Assembly: GCF_014639155.1 (NCBI RefSeq)
Contig: NZ_BMFT01000001.1
Span: 3,087,045-3,151,044 of the forward strand
Origin: Paenibacillus segetis
Lineage (GTDB): Bacteria > Bacillota > Bacilli > Paenibacillales > Paenibacillaceae
DNA: 64,000 bases
Direction: 5' to 3'
The notes under the pieces are model-generated. The model was not told where the DNA came from. It saw only the letters and a list, made by a program, of their open reading frames with translations, and did not search any database. This document shows positions 1 to 7,840 of this stretch, one piece after another; position 1 is the stretch's first letter, and every line of letters starts with the position of its first letter. Both the position numbers and the translations under genes were made by a program.

Positions 1-303
1 GGATTCAAAAATATCACATGTTTGCTTAACGAATTCCCAGTCTGCCTGAAGATCAAATCCCCATACGTAAGTAAAAATAAGTCCATACTGGTTGCTGTTT
101 GCGAACGATTCAAAAAGCTCTCTTCTTACGATACTAGATAATCTCCATGTTTCACTACTAAAACCAAAGAAGGGATGAAACAGTTCGATCGACATGTGAT
201 TGTGAAACAATTTTAATTCGGTCATTTTCGTTAATTCATGACCAACCGTCATCTTGCCGACGGCCTGAGGGCCAAATAACAATATGAACTTAATAGAAAT
301 CAC
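1..303 (-). CDS. P-loop ATPase/kinase-like cassette protein (partial)
   Basis: This is the 5' part of a gene running off the left edge; about 100 residues are visible. The N-terminus has a Walker A-like motif, FGPQAVGKMTVG, after a short hydrophobic strand, as in small AAA/shikimate-kinase-like NTPases. A HNHMSIELF stretch follows. The substrate is unknown. The start is uncertain: GTG at 301-303 is inside the best Shine-Dalgarno match (AGGAGTG), so translation may begin a few codons later at a non-standard ATT. It lies next to the core of the first attC-like repeat and so is the cargo of a further cassette. The family guess rests on the P-loop only. Confidence 0.6.
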   Translation of the reverse strand, partial: MISIKFILLFGPQAVGKMTVGHELTKMTELKLFHNHMSIELFHPFFGFSSETWRLSSIVRRELFESFANSNQYGLIFTYVWGFDLQADWEFVKQTCDIFES

Positions 304-330
304 TCCTGTTCTTAAGATCTTGCGCCAATT

Positions 331-494
331 TCTTATAACGTTGTTGTGTTCCCGAACCCTCACCGCCCTAAGGCGCTTGCGCCGGGTCCGACGGACTTGG
401 GCGGTGAAGGGGTGTCTGCCTGATTCTTCTTCGCGAATTGCCTCGGGCAGACCAAGGAGCGTAAGCTCCGCAGCGGGAACACGATGTTATAAGA
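331..494 (-). repeat. attC-like recombination site 1
   Basis: Imperfect palindromic element between cassette genes. The outer cores TCTTATAAC (331-339) and GTTATAAGA (486-494) are inverted. The inner arm GTGTTCCCG pairs with CGGGAACAC. Internal stems (CTCACCGCCC/GGGCGGTGA, GTCTGCC/GGCAGAC, GGAGC/GCTCC) are covariant versions of those in the neighbouring copies. Confidence 0.85.
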
Positions 495-534
495 TGTCGA
501 CGGCTTCTTCGACTATACTTTCAAATTCTTCTTA

Positions 535-1023
535 TTACTGACTATGATTTATTAAATGAGCAATTTCTTTAACTCTCTCCATTGTAATTCCTTCTCTTTG
601 TTCAACCGCAAGTGGATGATTCGTTTGTTCTAATTTTATTAACGGAACAGCACCAACTTCTTGCGTATGTACCATTGTCTTTAACGATAATGTAGTTAAT
701 GGATATATTGAAAGTTCAGTCGATAGCCATCCAAAATAAGGTTTTTCATTTTCCCTTCCATCAACGTGCAATAATTCATTAGATTTCAAAAAGTTTTCTT
801 CACTAAGAGTAACCCAAACACTCCATATAAATTTCTCTTTATTATCAATTATTGGTATTTCAATATGTCCTCTAATAAAAAAATGTTGTTCATCAATTAC
901 ACAAAAATCTCTAATTAATTCTGTTCTTTTCTCCTCTGGTACAGTATAAAAATAATATGGTGCTTCAATTCCATAACATAAAGGAAGTTCATTTAATTCG
1001 TTGTTACAGTGAGGGCATTTCAT
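535..1023 (-). CDS. DUF2199-type cassette protein
   Basis: A 162-residue cytosolic protein of unknown function. The N-terminal CPHCNNELNELPLCYG, the 'APYYFYTVPEEKR' region, CVIDEQHFFIRG and WSVWVTLSEENF fit the DUF2199 family as I remember it. CxxC suggests a metal site. The start is set by AAGGAGC, 9 nt before ATG. The stop lies 41 nt before the cassette's own inverse core. It is the only gene of its cassette and has no room for a clear promoter of its own. Confidence 0.75.
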   Translation of the reverse strand: MKCPHCNNELNELPLCYGIEAPYYFYTVPEEKRTELIRDFCVIDEQHFFIRGHIEIPIIDNKEKFIWSVWVTLSEENFLKSNELLHVDGRENEKPYFGWLSTELSIYPLTTLSLKTMVHTQEVGAVPLIKLEQTNHPLAVEQREGITMERVKEIAHLINHSQ

Positions 1024-1054
1024 GTTTTCTGCTCCTTATCATTTTCGCCGATTT

Positions 1055-1212
1055 CTTATAACGTTTTGTATTCACGAACCCTCACTGGCTTAAGCGGGAA
1101 GCGCGGGTCCGACGGACTTAGCCAGTGCAGGGTTGTCGCCAGATTCTACTTCTTCGAAATCCCTCCTGGCGACCGAGGGCGGCATCCCGATGCGTGAATA
1201 TGGTGTTAGCCG
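1055..1212 (-). repeat. attC-like recombination site 2
   Basis: The left core CTTATAAC (1055-1062) belongs to the cassette of the DUF2199 gene. The right core GTTAGCCG (1205-1212) belongs to the nucleotidyltransferase cassette, so the two ends do not match each other. Inner arm GTATTCACG/CGTGAATA; stems CTCACTGGC/GCCAGTG and GTCGCCAG/CTGGCGAC. Confidence 0.87.
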
Positions 1213-1973
1213 AAGGAAGTTCTGGAAGCAGCCATTGTATTTAAGGCGTTCTCAAAATAGCTATATACTTCATCTGCAATTCCCAGAAACTCTTCAACAA
1301 GTACATTACTATCCAAGTAACAAGCATACAGATAATCAACTAAAGCGGAGTCAATCTCGCAATAGTTTAATATGGCATTCTTCATCTTAATAATGTCATC
1401 TTGCCATACACCTGTATCTTCTAACACCAAAGAGTATAATGCACGAATTAATCTCTTAGAGTAACCTTTAATATATCTAGTTTTCATTGTGTTATCACTA
1501 GCATTAGAAAGTAAACTATGTATACGATCGACTTCCTCCTTGGTCTCTGTATTTAAGTCTGAAATGAACTCTGGAGAAATAATTATCGGTGGTACTTTTT
1601 CACCAACGTCATGACCATATATGCAAACACAAATTATCTTAACCCAAAAACCCCACTCATTCGGTTTACTTATTACATCGTCAATCGAGCAAATTATCGT
1701 ATCAATCTTAGTTACTACTGGATATTCTTCCAAAAGCCTGTCTTTAATATTTGACAATCTTTCGTAATCAATATCTTTGGGATTTACACATACAATAGTA
1801 AAGTCTGCATCTGACTTAAAAGGTTTAGCAGTTCCTTTTGGAATCGAGCCACACATATAAATGCTATGAATCTTACCTTTAAATTCGGTAAGTATATTAT
1901 CTATATACTTATCAACAAAATCCTTATATTCACTTTGTATTACAATTTTATTTATAACTTTTTCTAATATCAT
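1206..1973 (-). CDS. Nucleotidyltransferase-domain protein (ANT-like)
   Basis: A 255-residue cytosolic protein. Residues about 38-58 hold the nucleotidyltransferase signature: CGSIPKGTAKPFKSDADF has the GS motif followed by the DxD metal ligands. The helical C-terminal half resembles aminoglycoside nucleotidyltransferases of the ANT/AadA type. It could adenylylate an antibiotic or another small molecule; the substrate is unproven. GGAGGAG precedes the ATG. The TAA stop lies inside the inverse core GGCTAAC of site 2, a layout also common in integron cassettes. Confidence 0.8.
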   Translation of the reverse strand: MILEKVINKIVIQSEYKDFVDKYIDNILTEFKGKIHSIYMCGSIPKGTAKPFKSDADFTIVCVNPKDIDYERLSNIKDRLLEEYPVVTKIDTIICSIDDVISKPNEWGFWVKIICVCIYGHDVGEKVPPIIISPEFISDLNTETKEEVDRIHSLLSNASDNTMKTRYIKGYSKRLIRALYSLVLEDTGVWQDDIIKMKNAILNYCEIDSALVDYLYACYLDSNVLVEEFLGIADEVYSYFENALNTMAASRTSFG

Positions 1974-2004
1974 ATAGACTCCTCCTAAACTAAGAACTTC
2001 TTTC

Positions 2005-2203
2005 GGCTAACGTTGTTGTATTCACGACGTCCCACCGACTTAAGCGACCAACGGGAGCGGCCGCGATGCGGTTAGTCGGTGCGGATGTGTCCGGCTGAAT
2101 CATCTTCTTCGCTACTGCCAATTGCTTCTCCGAAACCTCTTCTAACTCCGGCCGGACCGAGGGGCGACGGAGTCGACCCGACTCGTGAATATGGTGTTAT
2201 AGG
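2005..2203 (-). repeat. attC-like recombination site 3
   Basis: The longest copy (199 bp). Left core CGGCTAAC (2005-2012) matches the right core of site 2 across the nucleotidyltransferase gene. Right core GTTATAGG (2196-2203). Stems CCACCGACTTA/TAGTCGGTG and TCCGGC/GCCGGA, with the TGTATTCACG/CGTGAATA arm. Confidence 0.86.
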
Positions 2204-2228
2204 AAGTCAGTGCCATCCATGAAACATC

Positions 2229-2735
2229 TCACGATTCAGTTCGTTTCCAATCGTCAGGCACAAGTAACCAAAGTGCTGGCACAACACATTTATTCTCTTC
2301 GATGTATTCTGTTGGTGTATACCTAAAAGGTTCTTTAAGTATCTCTCGGATCCTAATAGTAGTAAGTTCATTAATTCTCGCAATTAGTTGCTTGTCGTAT
2401 GCATCCAAGATAGGTTCTTCAATTTCTTTATCTACATCATACATATCATTCTGTAATTCGCTAAACCAACCATCATAATAATCTGAGGTAGGGCCTCCCA
2501 TTCCATGCGGACACCCAAGATTCTGATTTGGATCTACATAACACCACCAAGACACATCTGAAATTAGAATACCAATAGAAGAAAGATCAGATACGAATTG
2601 ATCTAAATTATTAATCATTAGAATACAGTCAATATATCCATATCCTACAGGCTGAACTCTATGTTTTTGTAATAAATGTTCAATCTGATTCTGAAATTCA
2701 TCCTTATTTGAATTTAGAAGATCATAATACTTCAT
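2229..2735 (-). CDS. Hypothetical cassette protein
   Basis: A 168-residue acidic cytosolic protein that I do not recognise. The middle is rich in aromatic residues and Gly (VSWWCYVDPNQNLGCPHGMGG); no signal peptide or membrane segment is visible. I chose the ATG at 2735 because a GAGG Shine-Dalgarno lies about 11 nt upstream; the in-frame GTG at 2744 nearly overlaps that sequence. It is the only gene between sites 3 and 4. Confidence 0.7.
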   Translation of the reverse strand: MKYYDLLNSNKDEFQNQIEHLLQKHRVQPVGYGYIDCILMINNLDQFVSDLSSIGILISDVSWWCYVDPNQNLGCPHGMGGPTSDYYDGWFSELQNDMYDVDKEIEEPILDAYDKQLIARINELTTIRIREILKEPFRYTPTEYIEENKCVVPALWLLVPDDWKRTES

Positions 2736-2771
2736 CGATATCACTACCTCACTAATGATTTTCGCTGATTT

Positions 2772-2920
2772 CCTATAACGTTGTTGTATTCACGACGCCC
2801 ATTCCCCTTAGATAGCTCTTATCTTAGGGGAATGGGTGTGTCCGGCTGATCCACTTCCCCGAAGATTCATCTGCCGGACCGAGGGCCGAATGGCCCGATG
2901 CGTGAATATGGTGTTAGGCG
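2772..2920 (-). repeat. attC-like recombination site 4
   Basis: Left core CCTATAAC (2772-2779), right core GTTAGGCG (2913-2920). The first stem is CCCATTCCCCTTA/TAGGGGAATGGG, closed by a short loop (TAGATAGCTCTTATC) instead of the usual GC-rich one; site 6 shares this variant. Terminal hairpin GGGCCGAATGGCCC. Confidence 0.87.
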
Positions 2921-2947
2921 ATGCCGCGTTGAATTGCTTACAACCTG

Positions 2948-3451
2948 TTAATTCGTGATTTTCAATTCATATTTAATTTGTGTTTTACTTTGCCCTTCTA
3001 TTGTTTCGTTCTTTTCTTCTGCTGCTTTAAATCCACTCTTCTCATAAAAAGTTCTTCCTATATGATTCTCTTTCGCTACCCAAGCAAACAGTTTCTTTAT
3101 TGGCTTTAAAACTTGAATATATTCATCAACGAAGGCTTTCCCTATTCCCATCTTGTGGTATTCAGGTCGGACATAGATTCTCAGTAATTCATATTCTTCA
3201 TCATTCACTCGACTAGTTTGAGCATATCCAACGACTTCATTATTAAATTCAGCAATCAGAAAATTCCGTTTGGGACTTTTAAGATCTCTCTCTACAGATC
3301 GACTTAAATTCTCAGTAGAATAGGCTCTACTGAGAAAATTATGAATGAAATCTTTAGTATAAATGCCTTCATAAGTGAAAATCCATGTTTCATGAGCTAT
3401 TGATTGAATGTGTGGGATATCCTCACCTGAAACAAATCTAATTGTAATCAT
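2948..3451 (-). CDS. GNAT family N-acetyltransferase
   Basis: A 167-residue acyl-CoA-dependent N-acetyltransferase. The fold shows as the N-terminal 'MITIRFVSGEDIPHI' strand, the central YELLRIYVRPEYHKMGIGKAF (motif A, with the R/QxxGxG/A-type pyrophosphate loop written here as HKMGIG), and the C-terminal NHIGRTFYEKSGFK. The acceptor substrate is unknown. A clear AGAAGGA lies before the ATG. It is the only gene between sites 4 and 5. Confidence 0.88.
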   Translation of the reverse strand: MITIRFVSGEDIPHIQSIAHETWIFTYEGIYTKDFIHNFLSRAYSTENLSRSVERDLKSPKRNFLIAEFNNEVVGYAQTSRVNDEEYELLRIYVRPEYHKMGIGKAFVDEYIQVLKPIKKLFAWVAKENHIGRTFYEKSGFKAAEEKNETIEGQSKTQIKYELKITN

Positions 3452-3496
3452 TTGGTTATCCTTCTTTCGTTAATAGTATTTGCTCTTCAGCAGTTT

Positions 3497-3656
3497 CGCC
3501 TAACGTTGTTGTATTCACGAATCCGAGAACCTTAAGCCCAAAAGGGGCGGCCGCGACGCGGTTAGGTTCGCAGGGTTGTCCGCCTGATACACTTCTCGAA
3601 ATGCTTCGGGCGGACCAAGGGCCATAAGGCACGTAGCGTGAATACGGTGTTAGGCG
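3497..3656 (-). repeat. attC-like recombination site 5
   Basis: Cores CGCCTAAC (3497-3504) and GTTAGGCG (3649-3656) are perfect inverted copies and fit GTTRRRY/RYYYAAC exactly. Arm GTATTCACG/CGTGAATAC. Stems GAGAACCTTA/TTAGGTTCG (imperfect) and GTCCGCC/GGCGGAC. Confidence 0.9.
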
Positions 3657-3660
3657 AAGT

Positions 3661-4362
3661 TCAATTCTTCTTTGAAACGCTCCAATATATTTCGGTATCT
3701 TCTTGGCAATAAAATCCTTCAAGATTTGCCATACCAATAATCTTTTCAATTGTTTCTTTAGTTGAACAAAGTAAAGAAAAGTGGCTATCCCAATGTGTAG
3801 TAATTAGAATTGATTTATCAGGAGTAAACAAATTATGTCTAAAAAGATTATCGTTATAAATTATGTCATCTATGTACTCCAGTCTTCTTTCAGTACAAAA
3901 TTCATCTCCTACCCATAACCAGTTATATCCAATCGATTGTATTGCTTTTAGAATTCTATCAATTATAATTTGAGGTAACATACCCTCAGTTGGTTCAATT
4001 AATTTGAATTTATCACACGTAGCATCTATTAAATTAGCAATATTGTTATTTGATAAATGCTGTTTTAACCCTAAAATTCTAGTCCTCAACCCAATATCTA
4101 ATTCGTCGAAACTACTGATAGAAGAAAGTTCAAGAAACTCTGACCAACTCACTGGTTCACAGTGTTTTACAATTCTAATTTTGTCTGGATAAGTAGATGG
4201 TTTAAACACTGAAATGTCTATAGAAATCGGTTTAATAAAAGGATGAAAAAAAATAAATACTTCATCAAAATATCCACGATAATATTCTTTAATAGAAGCA
4301 TCATCTATTGCACAGACCGCGTACATTTCAGGTTCAGGTAATACTCGTGCTTCTTCGCTCAT
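3661..4362 (-). CDS. Hypothetical protein, possibly DUF2711-like
   Basis: A 233-residue soluble protein from the ATG at 4362, which has a weak GTGAG 6 nt upstream; a TTG start 7 codons earlier is possible but has no good Shine-Dalgarno. Segments such as FIFFHPFI near residue 40 and WLWVGDEFCTERRLEYIDD near residue 160 recall DUF2711 proteins of Bacilli; this assignment is from memory and tentative. The stop is only 5 nt from the core of site 5. Confidence 0.65.
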   Translation of the reverse strand: MSEEARVLPEPEMYAVCAIDDASIKEYYRGYFDEVFIFFHPFIKPISIDISVFKPSTYPDKIRIVKHCEPVSWSEFLELSSISSFDELDIGLRTRILGLKQHLSNNNIANLIDATCDKFKLIEPTEGMLPQIIIDRILKAIQSIGYNWLWVGDEFCTERRLEYIDDIIYNDNLFRHNLFTPDKSILITTHWDSHFSLLCSTKETIEKIIGMANLEGFYCQEDTEIYWSVSKKN

Positions 4363-4395
4363 TGATTTCTCACATTCTTTCAATTAATTGAATTT

Positions 4396-4542
4396 CGCCT
4401 AACGTTTGTGCATTCACGAAATGACCCAGCTTAGATAGCTCTTATCTTAGGCTGGGTCATTTGTTGTCTGTGCTTCTTCCATGATTATACATCCTGACAA
4501 CCAAAGGGCGATAGCCCTGAAGCTTGAATGCTATGTTATACG
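4396..4542 (-). repeat. attC-like recombination site 6
   Basis: Left core CGCCTAAC (4396-4403), right core GTTATACG (4535-4542), clearly different from each other. First stem ATGACCCAGCTTA/TAGGCTGGGTCAT with the same short loop as site 4. Hairpin GGGCGATAGCCC. The second arm CATTCACG/GCTTGAATG is less regular than in the other copies. Confidence 0.83.
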
Positions 4543-4712
4543 CAGTTACTGACCTCTTCGACATTCTTACAAATTCCTTTAATCCCGCAGGCGCATCATA
4601 GAAGTAGCATCGTAAACAGTTTTTTTTGCGCCGCATGCATCTTTGTATATTCACCGGGTTCCTGAACTAATCGTCCAAGTTAATTCATTTCAAAACCAAT
4701 CCCAGTAATTGC
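4543..4712 (-). pseudogene. Minimal or degenerate cassette cargo
   Basis: About 170 bp between the cores of sites 6 and 7, too short for a normal gene. On the minus strand one frame reads LGRLVQEPGEYTKMHAAQKK... and the next frame continues as YDAPAGLKEFVRMSKRSVTAYN, which suggests a small reading frame broken near an A-run at 4620-4628. An open frame from a GTG at 4654 runs on into site 6 to position 4457. I see no convincing intact gene, but the flanking cores match each other (GTTATACGCA), so it is a genuine cassette unit. Confidence 0.5.
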
Positions 4713-4875
4713 GTATAACGTTGTTGTGTTCACGACGTCCCACCGACTTAAGGCACCGAAGGTGCCGGGCGCGATGCGCTTAGTCGGTGCGGTTGTGTCC
4801 GGCCAATGCTTCCCTGAAACCCCTATGCCGGACCGAGGGGGCTTGTCCACCAATGCGTGAATACGTTGTTAGACG
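4713..4875 (-). repeat. attC-like recombination site 7
   Basis: Left core CGTATAAC (4713-4720) matches the right core of site 6 across the tiny cassette. Right core GTTAGACG (4868-4875). Stem CCCACCGACTTA/TTAGTCGGTGCGG is nearly identical to sites 3 and 10. Confidence 0.86.
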
Positions 4876-5269
4876 AAGTTCTCTCTCCTTGATCTACTTC
4901 CAAATCTCTGATCTTGAACCTCGTCATATTCTTGTTTTATTCTTCTAATCTCACAATAATAGTTTTTCCAAAGAAAGTTTATTTGTTCCCTCTCCTTATA
5001 TTGGAATTATAATCCAAAGCGATCTGTCCCCGCAGTTTAAATATTCGCAAAGAAAAAGTCGCGACTCCGAAGTGAATTCATACCTCCGACTAACTCGCGA
5101 CTACTTTGTTTATAATTTATTAAATTAGGATCTTGATTACTATCAATAGAAAGTCGCCTCATTCTAAAGTCGGCATCCTTATTCTATCGTTTCTCGTTAG
5201 CTCAATGACCTTAGTCATTTAGAATTAATCTATTGGATCAATTTTTACAGAATGAGAATTTTACATATT
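4876..5269. other. Non-coding 3' part of the SRPBCC cassette
   Basis: About 390 bp without a convincing gene, AT-rich, lying between site 7 and the stop of the SRPBCC gene and so part of that cassette. The only structure I see is the terminator-like hairpin at 5057-5102. It could be the remnant of a second, decayed gene. Confidence 0.5.
5050..5105 (-). terminator. Cassette-borne terminator-like hairpin
   Basis: AGTCGCGA (5057-5064) pairs with TCGCGACT (5095-5102), and on the minus strand the stem is followed by TTTTTC. It would stop transcription from the SRPBCC gene before the next cassette. Confidence 0.55.
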
Positions 5270-5776
5270 CTAACTCAGGAAGACAAGATAGTCGGCAAGT
5301 TTATCGAAAGTCCCCTCAAGATCTTGTTGGAGCTTTGGAGCCATAACGGTGTATGATTCTTGTTCCTCAGCGGAAGCATTCATAGGGTAACCTTTCAGTT
5401 TTAAAACCGTTTTACCTTTGCTATCTTCAAACGTTATGATATTTAAAATTTCAAGAGGCCAGCTCGTGCTAAATGGCGCTCGGATCGTATTGCCTTGCTC
5501 ATCGGAAAAGGATTGGATATAAGTAACTTTCTCAGGGTCGACAACCTCTTGGTACTCAAATTTTCTCCACATAACCAGATTTCCGTCAGGAGACGTCTGA
5601 AAACCTAACAATGCACCACCTGATTGAGCGTCCATTTTAACGACTTCGAGGGTGAACCCCTTTGGTCCCCACCATTTCGCGAAATGCTCAAGCTCTGTCC
5701 ATGCTTTAAATACGAGTTCGCGAGGGGCATTGAATACACGCGTAATTTCAAACGATTGATTCAGATTATTTCCCAT
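5270..5776 (-). CDS. SRPBCC/AHSA1-domain protein
   Basis: A 168-residue protein of the START-like SRPBCC superfamily, AHSA1 (Aha1 C-terminal) branch. The opening FEITRVFNAPRELVFKAWTE, then HFAKWWGPKGFT and the closing helix DLEGTFDKLADYL are typical. These proteins form a hydrophobic ligand cavity; the ligand here is unknown. AAAGGAGGAGG gives a strong ribosome site before the ATG. A 94-bp leader separates it from site 8, longer than for other cassettes, and could hold a weak promoter. Confidence 0.88.
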   Translation of the reverse strand: MGNNLNQSFEITRVFNAPRELVFKAWTELEHFAKWWGPKGFTLEVVKMDAQSGGALLGFQTSPDGNLVMWRKFEYQEVVDPEKVTYIQSFSDEQGNTIRAPFSTSWPLEILNIITFEDSKGKTVLKLKGYPMNASAEEQESYTVMAPKLQQDLEGTFDKLADYLVFLS

Positions 5777-5870
5777 GAAAATCCTCCTCCTTTATTTCAC
5801 AGTTCAAAGATACTAGTATCTGTTTAATATCTTTGCCTTTAGAACTTATAGATGCACTAACAGAGAATTT

Positions 5871-6060
5871 CGTCTAACGAAAATGTGTTCACGACGTCCA
5901 ACTCCCTTAAGCCCGAAGGGCGGCCGCGATGCGGTTAGGGAGTTGGATGTGTCCGGCTGATTCCGCTTCTCTGCTTCTGCCAATTACTTCTCCGAACTCA
6001 CATCTAACTCCTGCCGGACCGAGGGCCGAATGGTCCAAAGCGTGAACATGGTGTTATCTG
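5871..6060 (-). repeat. attC-like recombination site 8
   Basis: Left core CGTCTAAC (5871-5878) matches the right core of site 7 (GTTAGACGAA). Right core GTTATCTG (6053-6060). Stems CCAACTCCCTTA/TTAGGGAGTTGG and TCCGGC/GCCGGA; hairpin GGGCCGAATGGTCC (one G-T pair). Confidence 0.87.
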
Positions 6061-6084
6061 ATGCACCACGCATCCTCGAATTAC

Positions 6085-6906
6085 TTACATGCTACTGATG
6101 TTGAAACGATTTCCATCTAAATCATAGAAATGAAAGCTAACCATTCCTCTTATCAAAAATCCTCCGACCTCTGATGTTTCTATGCCACAATCCAATAAAT
6201 ACTGATGGTACTTAAAAAAATCTTCTCTATTCTTAATCCAACATATTGGCTGTACCTGGCCATCCACTTTTCCTTTATAAGCTTCATCTGACAATTGTTC
6301 TACAATCCAGAGTGAATCTTCTTCTTGATGATTCAACCTTAACTTCATTAGTACATAACCATGATTTATTTCATCCCTAACTAATGACATTCCCATATAT
6401 TGTTTGTACCACTCAATTGAATCTTGAAGATTACTTACTCCTACTCTTACCCAAGAAGGTAATAATCCATCATTCCTGAGTGACAAGTCCTCTTGTAGAG
6501 TAATCCTAATGCCCTCAGTTGTAGCCCAAAAATCAAAATATCTAGTTCTTCCAGGCCCGTCGTATATTGGAGATACCCTTATTCCATCTTCCATCAATTT
6601 ACTATGTTGCTTTTGTAATTCACTTACTCGAAAGCATAAACGAATATTTGATTCAACTGTACCTCTTTCAGCAAAATGATGGGGCAATCGCGAATTAGTT
6701 ATGTATGAAACTAACCATGTACCCCAATTTGTATTTGTCATTCTTCCTTGCAAACATCTGGGATCAACTTTCCAGCCTTCTTGTCGTTGAATATTCCATG
6801 CAAAATATTTCTCAAACCATTTCATAACATTGTCATGGTTATCCCACAGAACATCAATAAACTGACCATCAAAATATAAAGTCGGTACTGAGAATTGGTT
6901 TGACAT
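6085..6906 (-). CDS. VOC superfamily (glyoxalase-like) protein
   Basis: A 273-residue protein with two vicinal-oxygen-chelate modules. The first covers about residues 8-140 and the second about 155-270; the second opens LPSWVRVGVSNLQDSIEWYKQYMGMSL and ends VSFHFYDLDGNRF, both typical of VOC folds. Members are lyases, dioxygenases or binding proteins for antibiotics such as bleomycin or fosfomycin; the exact role is unknown. AGGAGGAAAA precedes the ATG. It is the only gene between sites 8 and 9. Confidence 0.83.
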   Translation of the reverse strand: MSNQFSVPTLYFDGQFIDVLWDNHDNVMKWFEKYFAWNIQRQEGWKVDPRCLQGRMTNTNWGTWLVSYITNSRLPHHFAERGTVESNIRLCFRVSELQKQHSKLMEDGIRVSPIYDGPGRTRYFDFWATTEGIRITLQEDLSLRNDGLLPSWVRVGVSNLQDSIEWYKQYMGMSLVRDEINHGYVLMKLRLNHQEEDSLWIVEQLSDEAYKGKVDGQVQPICWIKNREDFFKYHQYLLDCGIETSEVGGFLIRGMVSFHFYDLDGNRFNISSM

Positions 6907-6955
6907 AGTTTTCCTCCTGGATTTACTTTCAAATTGTATTTCTTTCGTGGTGTTT

Positions 6956-7118
6956 CAGATAACGTTTGGGTATCTACGAATCCTTTCCACCTTAAAGGAG
7001 CAAAGCGACTGGCCGCAACGCGGTTAGGTGGTGCAGGGTTGTCTGCTGAATCCGCATCCTAGAAATCCCTCTTGTAGACCAAGGCCGATAGGCCGTAGCG
7101 TAGATACGATGTTATCTG
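6956..7118 (-). repeat. attC-like recombination site 9
   Basis: Cores CAGATAAC (6956-6963) and GTTATCTG (7111-7118) are inverted copies. The arm is changed on both sides in step: GGGTATCTACG pairs with CGTAGATAC where most copies have GTATTCACG, a compensatory change. Confidence 0.86.
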
Positions 7119-7191
7119 ATGGAGTCGGCTTCTTCGATTTATCTAGAATATCTATTCGACCTCATGATAAGCATGCAGAGGATTTCTACTT

Positions 7192-7644
7192 TTATATTTT
7201 GTAGCTAAATATTGGGTCACCACAATCCTCTACTTCTCCGGTTTCTTGAAAACCACAACTCTTATAAATTGAGTTCGCTACAATATTATGTGAGACATGA
7301 GATACTCTAATTTCTTTGCAATCGTTTCTATTCTTAAGTTTAGTAATGACTTGCTGTATAGTTGATTTCCCATAGCCCTTACCTTGAAATCTCTCATCAA
7401 TCATAAATCTAAGTATCCAATAATACCCATCAGAATATATTTCATTATCAAACAGGATGAAGCCTACCATTGAATCTTCTGCGTATATTCCATATGGCTT
7501 TGAAGTAATTTCTTTGGTTGCATGTATTAGTGAATCTGCATTAGATGCTACTAAACTTAATTGGTCTTCTCGTGGTTTAAGACTAATACATTCTATTTCG
7601 TTTTCTTTGCTAATTGGTATTAGAGCTACACTAGTTTGAGACAT
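7192..7644 (-). CDS. GNAT family N-acetyltransferase
   Basis: A 150-residue acetyltransferase resembling the spermidine/SpeG-like and BltD-type branch: it opens VALIPISKENEIECISLKPR and has WILRFMIDERFQGKGYGKS as the acetyl-CoA motif A with QGKGYG. NSIYKSCGFQETG follows in motif B. A polyamine or drug acceptor is possible but unproven. CGGAGGAAG gives the start. Its own cores differ by one base (GTTATCTGA after the gene, GTTAGCTGA before it). Confidence 0.87.
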   Translation of the reverse strand: MSQTSVALIPISKENEIECISLKPREDQLSLVASNADSLIHATKEITSKPYGIYAEDSMVGFILFDNEIYSDGYYWILRFMIDERFQGKGYGKSTIQQVITKLKNRNDCKEIRVSHVSHNIVANSIYKSCGFQETGEVEDCGDPIFSYKI

Positions 7645-7682
7645 GTTCTTCCTCCGTTTTTCAATTTACTTACCGATTCTTT

Positions 7683-7840
7683 CAGCTAACGTTCCCGTAT
7701 CCACGACGTCCCACCGACTTAAGGCTGCGCAAGCAGCCGGCCGCGATGCGGTTAGTCGGTGCGGATGTGTCCTTCCCTGCCAATCACCTTCGGGCGGACC
7801 GAGGGCCGTCAGGCCCGAAGCGTGGATATGATGTTATCTG
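7683..7840 (-). repeat. attC-like recombination site 10
   Basis: Left core CAGCTAAC (7683-7690), right core GTTATCTG (7833-7840). The arm CCGTATCCACG pairs with CGTGGATATG. Stem CCCACCGACTTA/TTAGTCGGTGCGG. The second stem is weaker here, and the 3' end of the next cassette gene overlaps the site. Confidence 0.83.

Noticed and set aside
284..1390. Plus-strand open frames of 60-85 codons in the attC-like sites
   Set aside because: They follow the GC-rich stems of the repeats, lack ribosome sites and have no family features.
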